A DNA stretch of 64,000 nucleotides, from NCBI GenBank assembly GCA_004352715.1, contig SCFE01000076.1:1203967-1267966 (forward strand). Direction: 5' to 3'. The translations under genes were made by a program, and so were the position numbers. The notes beneath the pieces were generated by a model. The model did not search any database. It was not told the origin of the DNA and saw only the letters and a list, made by a program, of their open reading frames with translations. Every line of letters starts with the position of its first letter. Position 1 is the stretch's first letter. The DNA is from Hofstenia miamia (lineage: Eukaryota > Xenacoelomorpha > Acoela). Of the stretch, positions 33,890 through 45,355 are shown piece after piece.

Positions 33890-34210
33890 GGTATCTTTCC
33901 ATTTGTTTGGAAAATTACGGACATTGTTCCAATCACAAAAGTGGTAAGAAAAATGGAATCTCAAACTACAGACCTATCAGTTTATTACCTAAATGATCCT
34001 TAATCGTTGAAAAGCTAATTTACAAACATTTATGTAAACATTTTCGAGCATTTTCATCTAAACAACAGTTTGGTTTCGTAAGTAAAAGAAATACATGCAG
34101 TCAGTTACTTTTATATTTGTATTATGTTTACTTCAATAATGACTTATCGCATCCTACATATGTTCTATACACTGACTTTAAAAAGGCTTTTGATTCTGTT
34201 TCTCACTACA
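33890..34210 (+). pseudogene. RT fingers and motif A
   Basis: Frame-shifted reading gives FRNCLKTGIFPFVWKITDIV, NYRPISLLP-type sequence, VEKLIYKHLCKHFRAF, KQQFGFVSKRNTCSQLLLYL and VLYTDFKKAFDSVSH (motif A with catalytic Asp). Confidence 0.75.
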
Positions 34211-34330
34211 TTTCTCAACACATCAATAAATATATGGAATAATTTACCTAAATCTAAAAAACAAATAAATAAATTAAAAGCATTTATGAACGAAATAATA
34301 TAATACTTCTGCAGTTATACAAAGGAAAGG
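34205..34330 (+). pseudogene. Displaced LINE C-terminal tail
   Basis: TSINIWNNLPKSKKQINKLK followed by AFMNEIIY is the 'S...WN.LP..I....S...FK..L' block that normally ends this ORF, but here it sits before the rest of the RT. Confidence 0.6.
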
Positions 34331-34619
34331 CTTGAATACAAATGGCGAGGTTTAAAATTTTATAATAGTGATTATTCAATAGACCGCATCTAACCTAAAT
34401 TCGTCATAGGCCAAGCTAGTAATTAAAATTATTTTTGTATGTGTTTCATGTGTCTTTATTTCTATTGTTTGACGCTATTTAGAGTTGCAAACAGTATTTT
34501 ATATTGCAAAAATCAACTCTAAATATAGATATTTCACTTCATTTCATACAAATTACTCACAAAATTACAGTTTTTTGGAATTGGTGGAAATTTATTTTGT
34601 TTATTGAAATCTTATTTTA

Positions 34620-34717
34620 GCAATAGATTTCACGGAGTGATATATGATTATATCAAGTCCACACTACTTCCTGTTAAAATTGGAGTTCCTCAAGGGCCCG
34701 TCTTTGGCCACCTTTTG

Positions 34718-34759
<42 letters not shown>

Positions 34760-35597
34760 ATGATTTGCCTTTAAGCTGTAACTTTAGTAAGATATTTATG
34801 TATGCTGATGACGGTAAATTATGTAATTTTTATATTAAAAATATTGTAAATGATTTCAAGGAAATAAAAAGTGGTCAAAGAATATAGTCTCTTATCTTTC
34901 AATATCGACAAATTTAAATTTATTAGATTTGGTGATAAATAACACAGTCTATTCCTCTCATAATAGTGCCCATTGTAGCAAATGATTTTGTTAAAGATCT
35001 GGGCCTGATAATAACACCAAACCTCTCTTGGTCTGCTCACTATTTGAAGAAATTAAAAAGTTGCAGTTATCTTTTTTCTAATATTAAACGAAATATTCCA
35101 TACACAACTCATTTTAAGATCAAGTTAACTCTATTCAAATCATTGATATTATCATATGTAAGTTATGGCTCAATTCTGATGGAATTATCCCCCTTCATAA
35201 TTGACAAGTTGGAAGTCTTTCAACATAGATGTTTTAAATGGATACTACAAGGACTTGATTATAAATCACAATTGATACGCTTAAAAATGTTTCCGGGATG
35301 CCCTACTATTTTCAGTTACTTGATTTAATATATTTTAATAAGCTATTGAATGACCAATATGATTTGAAACTATCAAAAATAATATCTGAACATCTACCAA
35401 CAAATTACTGGCTTCGTTCTTCAAACCTTACAGTTTTCAAATCAAAGGATACAAGAAAAGAATCAACCAGATCTTTTTATTTAAATAGAATTGCAATTCT
35501 AGCTAATTATATACATCAAAATACTTCTATCAATTTATATGGATCATTGAAACAAGTAAAAACATCAATAAAAGATTTCTTCCGACAACAGTTTTAA
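34620..35597 (+). pseudogene. RT motifs B-C, thumb and C-terminal part
   Basis: FHGVIYDYIKSTLLPVKIGV leads to VPQGPVFGHLLFN (motif B), an in-frame IYIYIY tract from a TA repeat, INDLPLSC, FMYADDGKL (motif C, YADD), then DFVKDLGLIITPNLSWSAHY, SCSYLFSNIKRNIP, LSYVSYGSILMELS and VFQHRCFKWI. An ORF of 120 residues covers 34966-35328; stops lie upstream at 34885-34945. Confidence 0.8.
34721..34757. repeat. (TA)n microsatellite within RT coding sequence
   Basis: TA dinucleotides replace or expand the codons between LLFN and INDLP of the RT, preserving frame. Confidence 0.9.
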
Positions 35598-35600
35598 ACA

Positions 35601-35869
35601 ACTTTAACTATTCCGTTAAAAACAACTGTAAGGAATATGCAATATGTTTGTCGTTTCTGCCGAATGCCTTCTGTGCATTATTAATGTAAATTTAGAATAT
35701 ATACTACTGTTTAGTGACCATATATGGATAATAAATCTTTATTATTATTATCATTTTTCGATTTAAATTCATTGTCAATACAAATTTTGTAGTAATATAA
35801 TTTACAATTCACTGCATTTAATTTTGTTCAGTATTCAATATGTTGGTCGTGCTTTGTTTATTCATTAGT
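35601..35869. other. Spacer between retroelements
   Basis: A poly-A/ATT-rich stretch around 35725-35760 (AATCTTTATTATTATTATC) could be the 3' tail of the non-LTR element. No gene. Confidence 0.4.
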
Positions 35870-37218
35870 CTTTGTTGGTTCGAGTTCTTAACAATTTGGG
35901 CCTCAGAAACCACATTGGGTGTTTTCATAGTGATCTTAAAATTATTGATGTTTGCTCGATGTTGGTGAGTATAAATTTCGGAATCTAAGTGCCTGATAGG
36001 TGTTCATTAACCCGGGTTTAGAGATGTCGCTTTGTTTCACCGATGTAAGAATGGTGACATTCTTCACATGTAAACTTGCATACAATTGATGAAACAAGCA
36101 TCTCTTGAATCAGGTCTTTGTTGCGAAATACATTACAGGTCTTCTTAGTTTCTAATATTGCTTTTATTCTTGTGTATCTTAATTTCGCATTAATTTTTTT
36201 TATTCTTAAATTTAGCAGTTGTTAGTGCTCTTCAATATATGGCAACTTCCAATATATTGGTTCTTTATCATTAGATTGATCTTGGTTACATATTACTTCA
36301 GGCTTCTTTATTACCTGTTGATCAACATACCTCTTAACTAATCGATGTGGATAGCCATTGTTTCGAAAATTCATACAATTCAGACATTGATTCAATTAAA
36401 TTCTGGTAATTTGAAGAAATTTTGATTATACGATTAAGTAAGCATTTGATAGTATTAATTTTATACGTTGAATCGCAATATGAATGAAATTTAATGTAAA
36501 GATTGGCATTTGTTGGTTTTCGGTACATCTTAGTTTCATAGGAATGGTTATTGTACGTTGTTGCAACATCCAGAAAATTTAATGATTGTTCACAGGGTAT
36601 TCAATTGTAAATTGTAACTCTTTTAAGCAATTATTCATCTTGGTTTTGAATATAGTAAAAATGTCATCAACATATCTATGATATGCAATGGGCTTTGTGA
36701 TTTTTGAGCCATCTATATTCTTTTCGATGATATCCATGGCAAAAGATCCCATAGTTGGACCTTGTCGTGATCCCATTGCCATTCCGTCTATCTGCTCGTA
36801 AATAGTTTCATTAAATATAAATCTTACGTTTAGACAAGCAATATTCAATAATTTTCTTAAGGTGTTATGATTGATAGATATTTCATTCTCTGGAATTAGT
36901 CTTATGATGTGGTCTATTGTTTTTTTCATTGGAATGTTTGTAAATAACGACTTCACATCAAAGATTGCAATAAATTTTTTTTCTTTTGTTTCCTTCAAAA
37001 TCTTCTTTAAGTTTGTCTAAGAAATCAAATGTATCATTCAGAATATACTTTGTTGGAATATATTTTTTAAGAAGTTCATGAAGCCGCTTTGCTAATTCAT
37101 AGGTATTTGACAAAGTGTGTCTAAATGGTACATTTGATCTAGTTTTTACGATTTTAGTGAACAAAGAAGTGGATTTCTGGAAGTGAAGATGACTTATGAT
37201 CGACCTCAAATTTGACAT
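35870..37218 (-). mobile_element. Penelope-like element (RT plus GIY-YIG remnant)
   Basis: Minus strand. The 5' part (36958-37218) gives PFRHTLSNTYELAKRLHELL and KYILNDTFDFLDKL. RT follows at 36579-36998 with AIFDVKSLFTNIPMKKTIDH (motif A), DGMAMGSRQGPTMGSFAMDI (motif B) and AYHRYVDDIFTIF (motif C, YVDD). Then 36334-36528 gives MYRKPTNANLYIKFHSYCDS, and near 36040-36095 KFTCEECHHSYIGETKRHL, the GIY-YIG endonuclease signature. This order RT then GIY-YIG defines Penelope-like elements. Four or more shifts/stops mean it is dead. Terminal repeats were not found. Confidence 0.88.
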
Positions 37219-37572
37219 GAGATCTTTCTAAGACCATACACCACTTTTGACCAAGAACCGACCAAATCGGTGATATTTTCCCAAAAACGCTCCAGCCTAT
37301 TACCCAATTTAATTCGTTACTACACTACACTGTAGATGGCTACCAACAAATTCAATAACGATGAAATTTGTAGGTAGCCATCTAGTAACAAAATAAATCG
37401 ATGTTATGCTTTGACGTATCAAAGGTCAATTGGGTAAAAGCGGACCTGCAGCAAGCCTAAAATTTATGGTAGTCAAAGCAAAGCAATACAAAATCATTTG
37501 CTTAAGACTATTACAATTTTTTGTTTTTGTAATTTGCATTCATATTAATAAATTATCATACAATTTCCTAAA

Positions 37573-37596
37573 AATATATATATATATATATATATA
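37573..37596. repeat. (TA)n microsatellite
   Basis: TA dinucleotide run upstream of the Penelope-like element's 5' side. Confidence 0.9.
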
Positions 37597-38984
37597 ATGA
37601 AACTGCATAGTACATACCACAGTTGTAACAGTGCGTGATTGCAAGCGAGGGCCCTTAACCTAAAAACCAAGCCCAGCCCTGCCTGGGTCCGTCTTATCCA
37701 AAATTAAACATTTAATTAAAAATACTAAAATGAAAACACTTTTGCATCAACTACACTATTTAACGATAAAATAACTTCTGATGGCACCAAAAGCGATCGG
37801 CTTCAAATAAGGATGTGTCCACAGCGGGAAAAGGTTTATAATTGGTATTTTTAAATTGCTATTTGCTGCATTGCAGCTTTAATAATAAATATTTGTTTAT
37901 GCTACGAAATTATGCAGAATTCTCCCCTCAAACATGCCAATATAATCCAGTGTATTGTCTAAGTAATTTAAAGTTTACGCTTGGACACCTAAAATATAAA
38001 AGCATGAGCCTATGGCCAATAAAGAGTGATAACAGCCCAATTACATAAATACGGCAGCTTCTAAAAAGAAATAGCGATCAAAAGTTACAAAATACTACAC
38101 ATGTGTAAAATATACTAACGCCAAGTCAATGTTTTGTAATATTTAAAAGTGGTTAATACTCAAACCAGGGTTGTAAATGGGCCAAGACATGTGGACCTAA
38201 CCCAAAAATGCAACTAATGATTTTTGACCAAAACCTGAACCAGGTTCTTCTGGGTTTTTAGTGTGTTTGTCCCAAACAAAATTTAATCCTAATTCAGTCA
38301 TGTGTTTTTCAAAGTAGTGGCTTTCTTAGAAAATGTTTAAATGCTCATAACTCACGAACAAATTAACATATTTAAAATCTTAAACACCACAAGAGATAGA
38401 GAATTTTCTCTGCGTTTTTTCACCTTTAAATCGCGACCTGGCGCTGCCCTGTCCTTCGGCGCGACAAACTCTGACTTTGCGCATATCTGCCTGGACAGAC
38501 CTCACACAATTTTTCTCAGAAGTCACCACATTTATGGTAGTTGTTGTTTCCACAGATAGTAAACCAACTCATTATCTGACAAGGTTACCGTTGATATGGA
38601 CATTTCGCATCGAATCAACAGATTGGTGCTAATTGATATCAATTTAAATTAACAGAAATATTTGTTGAAATCAACAGTATTATATTTTTGGATAAAATGT
38701 GTTCTTTATATATTTCAACGAAATTCACTAATTTGCGGGCTTATGTTCTTAAGCAAGGCACACACTCCCTTCATAATTACTAATGCATATTTTGCATGCT
38801 TACAAATCCAGTAGGTTCATTACTACATAAAAGAGAATTTCATTAAATATCTCAACCATAATTAGTCAGTCAATTCCTAAATAATAGTTCTGCTTGAAAG
38901 TGTTGCACAATACAGTTAATATGAAAATGGCTTACATATGATAGCTATACAAAGTGCTAAGAAAATTAATATATATTAAAATTT

Positions 38985-39009
38985 GTATATATATATATAT
39001 ATATATATT
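38985..39009. repeat. (TA)n microsatellite
   Basis: TA run followed by a palindromic ACATACATGTATATACATGT stretch. Confidence 0.9.
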
Positions 39010-39933
39010 TACATACATGTATATACATGTATGTGGGAAGAGCCATCCCATTGTAACTGAATAGAGTATGGAACATTTTTTATATGGACTTGTTCTACTT
39101 TATTTTTAATTGGACCTGGTTGGCTAGAACCATATTTTGAAACGACTTAATATTGGTAACATATAAACTGTAATAGTCAGTGGGGAGGAGAGAAAATTTA
39201 TTTGTAGATAAAAAATATTTGCCGTTTTTCTGATATGAAAATAATGTTTTGGTTTGGCTGAAAAATATTCCAATGCTCTTTAGACTCCGCCACTTTGATC
39301 GTTTTTTGTGCATAACTTTTTTGTAGAATTTGCGCTTTCTCAGTTTGACTTTTCATGTTTTTTACTACTGAAGCGGACAACGTTGATTTCATTACGTTTC
39401 GTGTTGTGAATTTTTTGCAACAATGGCTTTGCCAGAGGTCACTGTGACAGTATTTCATGTTATGATTTTGACGCCTGTCTGTGATCGTATTGGACTTTGA
39501 AAACCGTTTCTATTGTAGTAATTTGCCTTGCCCTTCACATTCTATGAGTATTTGAAATGAATTTTATAATTTATATGTATGCTATAATATAGAAGAAATA
39601 ATCCCCAGATTAAAGTCCGTAAAATGTTTCTTATCATATAGAACGATGTATTAAATTTTCTTTTAAACAAAACAACGTTTAATTTAATTTAATTACGCGA
39701 AATTAGAGGAAAAAGTTTAAGTATTTCACCGTGCACTAGTTTAAGGATTATAATTTGTCCTGTTTTGTCCTGTCCTGTTTTCGTCCTGTCCTGATATCAT
39801 GTCTTGTCTCAATACTAATACAGTCTTGTTTAGAAAAATAGCGCATGAAACAAAAATATATTTGAAACGGAATATTTCAAAAACAAATGAATTTATCGAT
39901 AAAATAGTTTGCCTGAATGTTAAAAGAGTCTGT

Positions 39934-40242
39934 TTAGTACTTGATGGGGTATCCGTTGTTCGCGACTACCATCGCCATTCGTCTGGGCATCGATTGAAAC
40001 AAATTTTGGAAAAATGCGTCAGGTATCTTGTAAAATTCTTTTTCGACAATTCGCCATAAATTTCGAATAGTGACGTCTGATCTTTTATCCACTCTGGTTT
40101 TTAGTTCCACCCATCCGTTCTCTATTAGGTTGATATCAGGAGCTCTTGCGGGCCAGTCTGGGAGGAGGGCTACGCCCTTTTCTTCCATGAATGCTTTAAC
40201 CTCCCTCGAAACATGACAAGGGGCGTTGTCTTGCTGCAGCAA
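39934..40242 (-). pseudogene. Tc1 transposase C-terminal domain
   Basis: Starts LQQDNAPCHVSREVKAFM (second catalytic Asp, QQDNAPCH), continues LLPDWPARAPDINLIENGW (third acidic residue, the Glu of DD34E in LIENGW) and ends at a stop after FQSMPRRMAMVVANNGYPIK, the usual C-terminus (PRRM...G..TKY). The N-terminal and first-Asp parts are missing upstream. Confidence 0.85.
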
Positions 40243-40460
40243 CTGATCATTATTGGCATAATATGTTGTTGCAATATGTCAATATATTGCTTACTGTCTA
40301 TTATATACATTTTGAATATTATTTGGTTTAAAGAAGTCTGATGATATATTGCTATTTTTCATATAATATTATACGAATGTAATACGAATAATTCTATAAT
40401 ATGAAATATACGATTTGTGCTATTAATACGAATAAGATAGATAATTAGACTATTCATATT

Positions 40461-40536
40461 ACGACTATTGCGTTTAAGTATGATCGTACTACGATTATTA
40501 CGTTTAAGTATGATCGCACTACGATTATTACGTTTG
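40461..40536. repeat. 30-bp tandem repeat
   Basis: CGTTTAAGTATGATCGYACT plus ACGATTATTA is repeated at 40471-40500 and 40501-40530 with partial units on both sides, inside the deleted Tc1 element. It gives a repetitive KRNNRS-type peptide in an antisense ORF, which is not a gene. Confidence 0.85.
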
Positions 40537-40549
40537 TTTAACATGGGGT

Positions 40550-40650
40550 GAAATGGATAACAAGTTTGAAATTTCTTTCTGCGATAAATTTTCGCGATGT
40601 TTCCGAATGATCAATTTTCGTATTTCGTTGCACGTTTCTCTTTTGCCCAT
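40550..40650 (-). pseudogene. Tc1 transposase N-terminal HTH remnant
   Basis: MGKRETCNEIRKLIIRKHRE followed by NLSQKEISNLLSIS matches the first helix-turn-helix of Tc1 transposases. It is separated from the C-terminal domain by a large internal deletion. Confidence 0.65.
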
Positions 40651-41054
40651 GGTTTCCAAACGACAATTATCTCCACTGATATGTTTGACCAAAAAGCAAG
40701 ACTGGTCTGCATGCAAAATATTTGCAAACAATTTTTTTCATGGTACTTAATTAATTAGTGGGAAATTGATTGAATTTGTTGCACCGTGTTTTTGCATCTA
40801 TGCGGTATTATTTCAAACAAGAATTTATATATAAATATATATAATTAGTATTAAGATGAAATACTATTTTAATTGAAAATAGGATACAAACATTTAATTA
40901 AGGCATATCTGTTTACATATTGGCTGGCTACGCCAATGCCAATGCATGCATGCTTGAATTTTAAAGAGGATTATGATGTTGCATTGAGTGTACTTAACCT
41001 TAAATACAGCAAATATGGATACTGCATAGCTTGGTTATATATATATAGGCCTAA

Positions 41055-41056
<2 letters not shown>

Positions 41057-41085
<29 letters not shown>

Positions 41086-42085
41086 NNNNNNNNNNNNNNN
41101 NNNNNNNNNNNNNNNNNNNNNNNNNNNNNNNNNNNNNNNNNNNNNNNNNNNNNNNNNNNNNNNNNNNNNNNNNNNNNNNNNNNNNNNNNNNNNNNNNNNN
41201 NNNNNNNNNNNNNNNNNNNNNNNNNNNNNNNNNNNNNNNNNNNNNNNNNNNNNNNNNNNNNNNNNNNNNNNNNNNNNNNNNNNNNNNNNNNNNNNNNNNN
41301 NNNNNNNNNNNNNNNNNNNNNNNNNNNNNNNNNNNNNNNNNNNNNNNNNNNNNNNNNNNNNNNNNNNNNNNNNNNNNNNNNNNNNNNNNNNNNNNNNNNN
41401 NNNNNNNNNNNNNNNNNNNNNNNNNNNNNNNNNNNNNNNNNNNNNNNNNNNNNNNNNNNNNNNNNNNNNNNNNNNNNNNNNNNNNNNNNNNNNNNNNNNN
41501 NNNNNNNNNNNNNNNNNNNNNNNNNNNNNNNNNNNNNNNNNNNNNNNNNNNNNNNNNNNNNNNNNNNNNNNNNNNNNNNNNNNNNNNNNNNNNNNNNNNN
41601 NNNNNNNNNNNNNNNNNNNNNNNNNNNNNNNNNNNNNNNNNNNNNNNNNNNNNNNNNNNNNNNNNNNNNNNNNNNNNNNNNNNNNNNNNNNNNNNNNNNN
41701 NNNNNNNNNNNNNNNNNNNNNNNNNNNNNNNNNNNNNNNNNNNNNNNNNNNNNNNNNNNNNNNNNNNNNNNNNNNNNNNNNNNNNNNNNNNNNNNNNNNN
41801 NNNNNNNNNNNNNNNNNNNNNNNNNNNNNNNNNNNNNNNNNNNNNNNNNNNNNNNNNNNNNNNNNNNNNNNNNNNNNNNNNNNNNNNNNNNNNNNNNNNN
41901 NNNNNNNNNNNNNNNNNNNNNNNNNNNNNNNNNNNNNNNNNNNNNNNNNNNNNNNNNNNNNNNNNNNNNNNNNNNNNNNNNNNNNNNNNNNNNNNNNNNN
42001 NNNNNNNNNNNNNNNNNNNNNNNNNNNNNNNNNNNNNNNNNNNNNNNNNNNNNNNNNNNNNNNNNNNNNNNNNNNNNNNNNNNNN
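41057..42085. other. (TA)n followed by a 1000-base assembly gap
   Basis: A TA repeat (41057-41085) runs into exactly 1000 N (41086-42085), a conventional gap of unknown size. It hides the 3' end of the gypsy element. Confidence 0.9.
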
Positions 42086-42089
42086 GCTC

Positions 42090-42639
42090 GATGTGGAGCT
42101 ATGAAATAGGGGTGCAATGTGTCCGCACCAACTTTGGACATCCTTTTCTTGTGTTCTTCTGCCTTCCTAGAGCGGACTGTTGAAGTAACGGAACTATTAG
42201 AGGTAGAGGGGGCTATCAAATCACTCTTTGGGGAGGTATTTACATTTTGTAAAACACTAAAAGGGGTACGTAAATGTTGCTTATCTAGAGTTTTTGAGGT
42301 TTGTGTTGCCAGCTCTGCTCACATGAGTGGAAGTACGTGTCCCTCCACAGAGTAGTGAGATGAGGATGGTGTTGATGCTGTCTCCTCTCCTAAGCGTGGA
42401 GCTACTTGTCACCCACATGGTATAGGACTCTCCTCAGCACCTTCATGTCGTCCTCGTTTGTTTTCACGTGCCTCATCAAGTGAAGATCCAGGTCTCCCAC
42501 GCCTTGATGAGGATGTGACATCATGTCCGCTAACCTCCATTCTCCTTCTCACTCTTCGACGGGATGGAGGAGCTGGCGACTCTTGTTTGTTCTTCCCTAT
42601 CAGCATCATTCCTAAACATATCTATGAGGTTAAGATCCC
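42090..42639 (-). pseudogene. Gypsy 3' tail, Ser/Arg-rich
   Basis: Minus strand has low-complexity basic and Ser-rich peptides (SRRRVRRRMEVSGHDVTSSS, GRPGSSLDEARENKRGRH). They could be the C-terminal tail of pol or part of a third ORF. The function is not recognisable. Confidence 0.35.
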
Positions 42640-43540
42640 AAATGTTGGGATTGAAAGTTGGGTTCTCTCTGGCTCGCCTTGAAGGCAAAACGCATGAGCC
42701 AACATTATCTACTATATCATGTTCAAAATCAGTATCATAGAAGTCTTCCTCGGCAAACGCAGTTAAATTATCATAAGTTGCAAATTCATCAATACCATTA
42801 TCGACTAATGTAAATTCGTTATTATCATCAATGATGACGTTATCAATATCTTAAATTGATTGTTTTAATCTCTGAAAGTGTATGGTTTTTCCGTTATTGA
42901 GTGTGTATGTATTGTGGTCGAGCACTTTCTCTACAGTGAATGGACCCTGCCAGTTATTGGCTAATTTTCACACCTGATTGTGATTGGTTATAATATGAGG
43001 TAGATATGCAAATACTTTATCTCCTCGTTTATGTGATTCACCATACAGTTTTTTGTTAAATGTTCTTTTTTGTCGTATACAAGATTGGTTAGTGTTGTGA
43101 CAAATAGTTAAGTGAATGTGCTGCATATCACGTAATAACTGATTGACATATTTATCTAAGGTAATTTCTGAATAGTGTGGATACATCATCAATAACGAGG
43201 TTAATGCTTTGCGGCCGAACATGGCTTTAAACAGACTGACCCCAGTTGTAGAATGGACTGAGGTATTATAAAAAAATTTGATACATTCTATCACCCGACG
43301 CCAATCCTTCCCTGCTGCTTGTGATAATGCCACTCTAATTAGTTTTATTAAAGTTCAGTTTAGGCATTCCACTAAGCCATTGGCTTGAGGGTGATATGCG
43401 GTGGTGAATTCATGTAATATTTCTAATTCAGACATGAGTGTTTTCATCAAATTACTTTCAAATTGTGGGCCATGATCTGAAATTAGTCACAACATTGGAC
43501 CGTATTTTAAAATCCATTCTTTCACTATTTTATCAGCTAC
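42640..43540 (-). pseudogene. Gypsy integrase catalytic core and C-terminus, broken
   Basis: Past the stop at 43541 the same product continues: LISDHGPQFESNLMKTLMSE (second Asp), HEFTTAYHPQANGLVECLN (third acidic residue Glu), RRVIECIKFFYNTSVHSTTG, FKAMFGRKA, HKRGDKVFAYLPH and LANNWQGPFTVEKVLDHNTY (GPF/Y-type C-terminal module). There are at least four in-frame stops. An acidic tail (42690-42850) follows. Confidence 0.8.
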
Positions 43541-45355
43541 CTACTCAGCATGTGTACTATCCATGGGAATTATCCTAGCGTACTTCGTAAAGTGATCAAC
43601 AATTACTAAAAGATGTTGAAATCCCTCACTGTCACGGGATAACTGCTCCAGGTCCATATGTACGACCTCATTTGGACTAGTGGCTGCACAACACTCCAAT
43701 TCAGCCCTCTGTTCCAGGAAATGAGAGGAGTTATTTAATAAGCACTTCCCACATTTGTCTATTATATCCTGCACTGTTGATCGAATCCCAATGGTAACAT
43801 ACTGAGAGTTAAATGTCTTTTCGGTTTGTATAATTCCTAAATGGCCTCTTTCATGAACCCTCCTCACAAGATCTCTTTTAAAATATTCTGGAATAGCAAG
43901 GCGATTATTTCGACTCTTTGCATATAGTAATCCTTTCTCAGTCATTTTCCAGTTGTATTGATTGTAATATCTAATAGCAGTTGGTGAAAGGGGATAGAAG
44001 GGGTCCTTCATCCTATTCATAATATCGGAGAGTATGAGATCATTTTGTTGATGTTTAATAATTTCTTCTTCAGATATTTCTTTGCAGATTAAGATTGGCA
44101 AAATTTCTTTACCATTGTGATCAGCATTTATTTGGGGAATCAATTCATATTCACTGTGTGGAATGAATGCAAATGGGATTTTCTCCCCTGCTGGCTTTTT
44201 TAAATCCCTTTCGTAGCTTGGCAATGCTGTCCAATAGTCAGCATTCAGATGTAAATGTCCAGGGTGATGTTTTATCGAAAAAGAGAAGTCGTTAAGGTAT
44301 TCTATCCATCTGGCTACTATGTTGGACTTATCTCCTGAAAATTTCTTAAGCCAGGCTAGTGCACTATTATCCGTGTGTACAATGAACTTTCGACCTAAGA
44401 TGAAATATCGGAATTTTTTGAGTGACTCCACTAATGCTAGCATCTCACATTTGGTTGCACCGTAATTCTTCTCAGCAGCTCGTAGTTTTCTACTAAAATA
44501 TTGCACTGGGCTTTCGATTCCGTTTATTTCCTGGCTGAGTACGCCACTGATGGCTACAGTGCTTGCGTCGCAGTCCACGATAAAGTCTTTGTTGTAGTCT
44601 GGGGTATTCAGAGAAGGTATTTTTTGTAACTCGACTTTGATCCCTTCTAAAGCTTCCTGTTCAGTCCAGGTCCATTTGAACTCGTGAGATTTCTTGAGTA
44701 GTTGAGTTATAGATTTTGTTTTTTCAGCCAAATCAGGGATAAACATTCCGTAGTAATTTAGAAATCCCATTAACCTCTGCACATCTTTTCGGCTCTGGGG
44801 TGTCTCAATTTTTTCTAGAAATTGCTTGGCATTGGTTTTTATTGAGATTCTTCCATGTTCTATCACTCTGCCAAGAAATGTAACTTTGATTTGTGCCAGA
44901 GAGCATTTATTTCCATTCACCTTAAGTCTGGCTTTCTGCAACAGTTCCAAAGTCTGGTTCAATTTCTCAAGATGTTCGTCAAAAGTATCACTCACTACAA
45001 GAATGTCATCAATATATGCCGAAATACCGGGTTTGAGAATGTTGGACTTGTTGGTTAGGACTTTGGTTACATAGCGCTGAAAAGTTGCAGGGGCATTACA
45101 TAACCTGAAAGCCATATATTTCCATTCATATAGGCCGTATGGTGTAATGAATGCAGTCTTTTGAATGTCGGATGGACGCATTGGCACCTGCCAGTAAGCT
45201 TTACAGAGATCGAGGCAGGAGAAAAACTTATATTTACTGGCATCATATAACAGGTCCTTGATTCGAGGCAATGGGTAAGCGTCTTTGATCATGATATCAT
45301 TTAATTTCCGAAAATCAATACATAGCCTGTATTTTTCCCCTTGTCGAATAAACAC
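43541..45355 (-). CDS. pol: Gypsy pol: RT, RNase H, integrase N-terminus (604-residue ORF)
   Basis: The longest intact ORF of the window. RT: LCIDFRKLND (residues 11-20), FFSCLDLCKAYWQVPM (motif A), the FRLCNAPATFQR block and YIDDILVVSD with YIDD at 114-117. RNase H: IVDCDAS around 259-265, EMLALVE around 304-310 and VHTDNSALAWL around 326-336. Integrase: zinc-binding H...H...CxxC around 495-535 and the first catalytic Asp in VVHMDLEQL, ending FTKYARIIPMDSTHAE at an in-frame TAG. The reading frame is open upstream past the first Met (PYAAPTVFI...), so the start is not a real initiation site. Confidence 0.9.
   Translation of the reverse strand: MFIRQGEKYRLCIDFRKLNDIMIKDAYPLPRIKDLLYDASKYKFFSCLDLCKAYWQVPMRPSDIQKTAFITPYGLYEWKYMAFRLCNAPATFQRYVTKVLTNKSNILKPGISAYIDDILVVSDTFDEHLEKLNQTLELLQKARLKVNGNKCSLAQIKVTFLGRVIEHGRISIKTNAKQFLEKIETPQSRKDVQRLMGFLNYYGMFIPDLAEKTKSITQLLKKSHEFKWTWTEQEALEGIKVELQKIPSLNTPDYNKDFIVDCDASTVAISGVLSQEINGIESPVQYFSRKLRAAEKNYGATKCEMLALVESLKKFRYFILGRKFIVHTDNSALAWLKKFSGDKSNIVARWIEYLNDFSFSIKHHPGHLHLNADYWTALPSYERDLKKPAGEKIPFAFIPHSEYELIPQINADHNGKEILPILICKEISEEEIIKHQQNDLILSDIMNRMKDPFYPLSPTAIRYYNQYNWKMTEKGLLYAKSRNNRLAIPEYFKRDLVRRVHERGHLGIIQTEKTFNSQYVTIGIRSTVQDIIDKCGKCLLNNSSHFLEQRAELECCAATSPNEVVHMDLEQLSRDSEGFQHLLVIVDHFTKYARIIPMDSTHAE

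Larger units (their letters stand above)
33870..35600 (+). mobile_element. Second non-LTR retrotransposon fragment, scrambled
   Basis: Plus-strand LINE-type RT (jockey/CR1-like by motif style). RT start at 33890-34210, then a C-terminal tail out of order at 34205-34330, then unrelated sequence, then RT motifs B and C and the thumb/C-terminus at 34620-35597. The order shows recombination or nested deletion after insertion. A TA microsatellite lies inside the RT frame. No target duplication was found. Confidence 0.75.
37219..39830. other. No gene recognised; repeats only
   Basis: Intergenic sequence of 2.6 kb. TA runs lie at 37573-37596 and 38985-39009. GGGCCC/AAACCCAG-rich words at 37650-37690 and 38165-38260 may be worn ends of DNA elements. 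ORFs at 38341-38559 and 39095-39458 show no motif that I know. Confidence 0.5.
39831..40825 (-). mobile_element. Deleted Tc1-type transposon
   Basis: TA followed by CAGTCTTGTTTAGAAAAATA at the left and, reverse-complemented, ATTCTTGTTTGAAATAATAC at the right form imperfect inverted ends with TA outside. Inside, minus strand, only the two ends of a Tc1 transposase remain. The replaced middle contains a 30-bp tandem repeat. Confidence 0.6.

Noticed and set aside
38165-38330. GGGTTTTG/AACCCAAA-rich stretch as telomere-like or G-quadruplex sequence
   Set aside because: Words are irregular and spaced; no tandem telomeric unit.
39095-39458. Overlapping minus-strand ORFs as a possible gene
   Set aside because: Lys/Gln/Ser-rich, overlapping frames, no motif; cannot be supported.
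40873-42219. Long ORFs across N runs on both strands (also at 55126-55922 and 59095-60182)
   Set aside because: Their length comes from N being read as unknown residues; only the ends are real sequence.
42458-42682. Plus-strand ORF opposite the gypsy tail
   Set aside because: Antisense of a low-complexity Ser/Arg-rich region.
44826-45074. Plus-strand ORFs opposite gypsy pol
   Set aside because: Shadows of the 604-residue pol ORF.
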